A stretch of 64,000 bases of DNA from Melanocharis versteri. Its lineage: Eukaryota; Chordata; Aves; Passeriformes; Melanocharitidae. Shown here piece after piece: positions 59,965 through 64,000 of this stretch (positions within the stretch are counted from its first letter, which is position 1; the number at the start of each line of letters is the position of its first letter). Below the pieces are notes generated by a model. It saw only the letters and a list, made by a program, of their open reading frames with translations, was not told the origin of the DNA and made no database searches. The DNA is taken from positions 327,287-391,286 of the forward strand of contig VZTG01004409.1 in the NCBI GenBank assembly GCA_013397845.1. Reading direction: 5' to 3'. A program made the position numbers and the translations under genes.

Positions 59965-60468
59965 AGCGGGTCAGAAGCCGGGGGGTCCTGGAGCCGGCGG
60001 GGTTGGAAGCTGGGGATCCTGGTGCCGGGGGTCCCGCAGCTGAGGAGGCTCGGAGCCGAGAGGGGTCCCGGTAACGGGAGGGGCCCGGAGCCGGGGGGCT
60101 GGAAGCCAGGGGTCCCGGTAACGGGACGGGCCCGGAGCCGGGGGGCTGGAAGCCAGGGGTCCCGGTAACGGGACGGGCCCGGAGCCGGGGGGCTGGAAGC
60201 CAGGGGTCCCGGAGCTGAGGAGGCTCGGAGCCGAGAGGGGTCCCGGTAACGGGAGGGGCCCGGAGCCGGGGGGCTGGAAGCCAGGGGTCCCGGTAACGGG
60301 ACGGGCCCGGAGCCGGGGGGCTGGAAGCCAGGGGTCCCGGTAACGGGACGGGCCCGGAGCCGGGGGGCTGGAAGCCAGGGGTCCCGGAGCTGAGGAGGCT
60401 CGGAGCCGAGAGGGGTCCCGGTAACGGGAGGGGCCCGGAGCCGGGGGGCTGGAAGCCAGGGGTCCCGG
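59965..60468. repeat. GC-rich minisatellite with 175-bp higher-order repeat
   Basis: The basic unit is 47 bp (GGAGCCGGGGGGCTGGAAGC, then CAGGGGTCCCGGTAACGGGA and CGGGCCC). Two such units plus an 81-bp variant carrying GCTGAGGAGGCTCGGAGCCG form a 175-bp block. The variant marker recurs at 60039, 60214 and 60389, exactly 175 apart. The array runs straight into the gap at 60469 and lies just 5' of the visible KIAA2013 coding sequence. Diverged units mark its left edge near 59965-60035. Confidence 0.93.
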
Positions 60469-60542
60469 NNNNNNNNNNNNNNNNNNNNNNNNNNNNNNNN
60501 NNNNNNNNNNNNNNNNNNNNNNNNNNNNNNNNNNNNNNNNNN
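60469..60542. other. Assembly gap (74 N)
   Basis: N run between the minisatellite and the visible part of KIAA2013 exon 1. It removes the start codon and N-terminal coding sequence of that gene. Confidence 0.99.
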
Positions 60543-62632
60543 GCGCTGCGTCCAGACGGGGCCCGGGGCCAGCGCCGGGGACTGCGTGACGGTGCGGGAG
60601 GAGGTGGTGGCCCACCGCAGCCGGCCGCATCTCTACCTGCAACGCATCCGTATCGCCAACCCCACCGAGCGGGTGGCCGCCTTCGAGGCCTCGGCCCCCG
60701 CCGCCGCGTCCGCGCTGGGCGGGCGCTTCGCCACTAGCCTGGAGAAGGTGGAGGAGCGGCAGTTCCTGCTCTCCTCCGGCCGCCTGCTGCTGGCCGGCAG
60801 CCCCAAGATGGTGCTGGTGGTGGTGGCTGCCAAGAAACTCGTGAGCCGGGTGCAGGTCGCGCCCAAGTCGCACTTTGATGAGACCGTGCTGTCCGTGGTG
60901 TACACCTCGGAGCCCATCGAGGTCTCCAGGCTGGAGGACACCTTCAGCAAGCTGAGAGAGGCAGCCAAGAAAGAGATGCTGGAGGTGATGGAGATGGGGG
61001 TGGACGATCTTTTCCAGGAGCACCAGCAGACCTGGTCTGACTTGTTCATTTCAGGTGAGGAAGGTGATGCTCAACTTCCACGGGGTTCCTTTAGAGGGTG
61101 GCTGAAAGCTCAGTGTTCTGGTTGCTGTTAGGTCTCCAGAGGCTCTGGTCTTCCTGATGGGTTGTGGGATAATAAAACAGTGTTCCTGGTCTGGAACCCA
61201 GCTTGCCTTACAAAGTGGAGTACACCTGACTACGTACAGGAAGTGATAGAAGAACATTTATAATCCTTCTTTTGTTTGTTCTGCTTTTCGTGGCTTCAGG
61301 AACTTCACTGATTTGCCCTGCACGTCAGCTGGAAATAATGTTGACCTTTAGTGATAGCATAAAAGACAAATTCTGCATGGAAGTTAAGTGCCGTCCTACA
61401 AAGATGCTTTTTCTTAAGGTTTTGATGTCTTACATAAAAGAGTAGCTGACCAAATAATGTAGAACTTGTTATTTTATAAAAAGATTATGTTCTTTTGGCA
61501 GATCATCCTTGCAGAGTCATGATGACAGCCCTGTAAGGCATCTGTGTGTAAGATAACTTTGTTTTTAGTTGGAGCTTGGCGTTCAAACTCCCGAGTAGCA
61601 GAGAGAGTATCTTCTTAGACAAACACAAGGAAACATTTCACTTTGATGTTTTATGGACAAAGGTTTCTTAGATGTTATAAAGAACACCTGCATACTGAAC
61701 ATCAACATGCACGTTTGACCTTCTTTTCCTCCAAGTTAATGCCTGACTATTGGTTGTTTTCTTTTGCTACAGGGATTGAAATGAGAAAGATCACAGATGC
61801 ACATACCCCATCCAGTGAGACTGTCAACATGACCCTCTACTACGTGCTGTCAACTGTGCCAGCCCCCTTGCTAGACCCACTCATCGGTGGTGAGGACAGG
61901 GAGAAGATTGAAGCCAGCCTGAACTATGCTGACCACTGCTTCAGTGGCCATGCGACCATGCACGCCGAGAACCTGTGGCCACCAAAGCTGACCAGTGTCA
62001 CCCAGATTCTGCAGCTTTCAGACCTGTGGAAGCTGACTCTCCAGAAGCGGGGATGCAAGGGTCTTGTGGCATCTGGAGTACACGGACTCATGCAGGGAAT
62101 GGTGCTTAGTTTTGGGGGTCTGCAGTTCACAGAAAACCATCTTCAGTTTCAGGCTGACCCCGACGTACTTCATAACAGCTATTCCTTACGTGGGATCCAT
62201 TACAATAAGGACTTGATCAATTTAGCTGTTCTCCTGGATGCTGAAGGAAAGCCCTTCTTGCATGTGTCTGTGAAATTCCAGGACAAGCCTGTCAGACTGT
62301 ATGCGTGCGAGGCAGGCTGTATGAATGAGCCCGTGGAGCTGACCTCAGAGGCACGAGGTCACACCTTCCCCGTCATGGTGACTCAGCCCATCACACCACT
62401 GCTTTATATATCAACAGATTTGGTTCACTTGCAGGACCTGAGACACACACTCCACCTAAAAGCTATCCTGGCTCATGAGGAACACATGGCCAAGCAATAC
62501 CCAGGCTTACCCTTCCTGTTCTGGTTCAGTGTGGCCTCCTTAATTACTTTGTTTCACTTGTTTCTGTTCAAACTCATCTACAACGAATATTGCGGGCCGG
62601 GAGCCAAGCCACTCTTCAGGAGTAAGGTATAA
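60543..62632 (+). CDS. KIAA2013: KIAA2013 membrane protein, N-terminus missing in gap
   Basis: Orthologue of the uncharacterised human protein KIAA2013 (UPF0577 family), a predicted single-pass membrane protein of unknown function. Exon 1 (partial) is 60543-61054, ending before a GTGAGG donor. Exon 2 runs from 61773 to 62632 if read to the TAA. Together they give about 456 residues. Family matches include RPHLYLQRIRIANPTERVAA, VVVAAKKLVSRVQVAPK, NYADHCFSGHATMHAENLWP, LQKRGCKGLV, MVTQPITPLLYISTDL and the C-terminal helix FLFWFSVASLITLFHLFLF followed by KLIYNEYCGPGAKPLFRSK. About 150 N-terminal residues, including the likely signal anchor, are absent. At the 3' end, AAG is followed by GTATAAG, which resembles a donor. 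The human protein continues with EDPSV, so the true last exon may lie downstream and the Val-stop reading may be intron. Confidence 0.93.
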
Positions 62633-64000
62633 GGCTGCTGCTGCTTTTGGCTGCTGTCCACTGAGTGTTGTCAGCCTGATGTTGTGTCAGCTGTGCCTGG
62701 GCAGGCTTTGTCTTGGACTGTGAAGATTTTCAGTCTCTCTTGAAACAAGTGATCTGTGACCTCTTCTTGCAAGAAGAAGGATTAGGGCAGGGGTTGGAGC
62801 AGTTAGGGCTCACAATCATTAGGAAAGGTAAACTCATCATCTGCCCTTAGGCATTTGTGAGGCTGCAGGTGGAGGCAGACACAGCTTTCTGTCCTTTTTC
62901 CACACATCAGTGTAGGACATTGCTTGTTTCTAGGCCAGCAGTTGCAGCTGTGCTATGAGATGGTGTTTCTTGTTATTCAGTACCAGAAAGCGTGTGAGAG
63001 AGCTGCTGTACTTGTCTGTACTGCTGTGTGGAGACCTGCACACCTGCCTGCCTTCTCTGAACGTGTGATGTGTCACACAGGAACACCCAAAGGTGGGCTG
63101 GTGTTCTGAGGTGAAGGTGCTGGCTTGCTGGGACTCGTGGTACATGTTCATGTTAGAGGCACTGTGCAGTCCTCCATCAAACCACATTTACCACCATCAT
63201 TTTGGGAAGATGCTGAATTGGTGTTTCTTCCAGTCAGACAAAATACAAAGCCATGTTATGGAAAGTACTGAGTGCTTTTTACTGTGAGTTGGAGGTTCTG
63301 GCTTCAAGCTCTCATGCCTCTCATCTGGGTGTAAAGAATTCCAAGTTGTTTTGAGTTGCCTTGGAAAACTTATTTGCTGTAAAAACTTAGCACAGAATAG
63401 ACAGTAGATGGTGAGTTTTGCTCTTAGTACTGGGACTTTCTGACTGTGTGTTGATATGAAGTGGAAATGCAAGACCAGACTGGGTTTGCTCTATGAGGTA
63501 GTTGTGCTGTTCAAAGGCTTCCTTCCTGCGGGCTGAACAGAGATAAATGCAGGTTTCGTTTAAAAAAAAAGGAGATGATAGTTAAATAGACATGTCAGAG
63601 GAGAAGTTGTAGCTTTAGATTGCCCCGTTATTCCAAATTATAAAAACAAATTGAATTTCGGATAGCTAAGGCTGAACAGAAGGTATTGAACTAAACTTGA
63701 CAGTTGGTATGTAAGGGGTGCTTAAAGTGAGTTGGAAATTTCCCTGTCAGCTCACTGTTTTTGTCATGTTGAACACTGGAGATCAAGCCTGATCCCAAGC
63801 AGGTCTGAATACCTGTGATCCAATACAAGATTGAGTGGGAGGTGCTTGTAGCTAGACAGACTAACCTAGGAAGAGGTAGGTTAGAAATGTATATCACACA
63901 ACTGCAGTTACAAACCTCTGATCATGATCAAAACCTCAGTGCAAAGGGGGGAAGGGGTTAGGAGGTGATGTCAGTTGTTGTGTAACAGCTGTGCCCTGAC
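62633..64000 (+). other. KIAA2013: KIAA2013 3' region
   Basis: Downstream of the visible KIAA2013 frame, either 3' UTR or a last intron plus UTR. I found no AATAAA on the + strand before the window ends, so the transcript probably extends beyond it. No other gene is visible. Confidence 0.5.

Noticed and set aside
59971..61023. 350-codon minus-strand open frame, rich in Pro, Ala, Ser and Arg repeats
   Set aside because: It is antisense to KIAA2013 exon 1, crosses the N gap, and its repetitive residues simply translate the 47-bp minisatellite. GC-rich tandem repeats whose period is not disrupted by stops give long false frames.

Overview
This is nuclear DNA from a vertebrate, almost certainly a bird. 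It carries spliced genes with short introns, CpG-island promoters, two CR1 retrotransposon tails of the avian type, and N-filled assembly gaps in GC-rich promoter DNA. I see no bacterial, viral or organellar genes, no CRISPR array and no tRNA or rRNA gene. The species cannot be told from the sequence alone.

Five orthologues of human 1p36.22 genes lie in the conserved order. Reading down the + strand: TNFRSF8 (CD30; minus strand, 1-13621, C-terminal end cut off by the window edge), MIIP (minus, 21444-26897), MFN2 (minus, 32138-40043, with a noncoding first exon near 41187), PLOD1 (minus, 43152-57584) and KIAA2013 (plus, 60543-62632, N-terminus lost in a gap). The first four are transcribed head to tail on the minus strand. 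KIAA2013 is divergent from PLOD1 across about 3 kb.

The exons were assembled by hand from splice sites, reading phase and remembered family sequence. PLOD1 gives 19 coding exons that sum exactly to 730 codons plus stop. MFN2 gives 17 coding exons that sum to 755 codons plus stop. Every junction in both is phase-consistent, so both look intact. MIIP gives 10 coding exons (about 483 residues, last acceptor uncertain). TNFRSF8 gives 10 exons (about 464 residues visible, one acceptor uncertain). KIAA2013 shows two exons.

The genes do unrelated jobs: lymphoid TNF-receptor signalling, an invasion inhibitor, mitochondrial fusion, collagen lysine hydroxylation, and an uncharacterised membrane protein. 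They form a syntenic block, not a pathway. The non-genic stretches hold CpG islands, CR1 remnants, a 44-bp minisatellite beside the MFN2 promoter, and a 47-bp minisatellite with a 175-bp higher-order repeat beside KIAA2013. I did not find a previously undescribed biological system. The most useful observations concern repeat structure, gap sizing, an ambiguous CD30 splice site and a small upstream ORF in MFN2.
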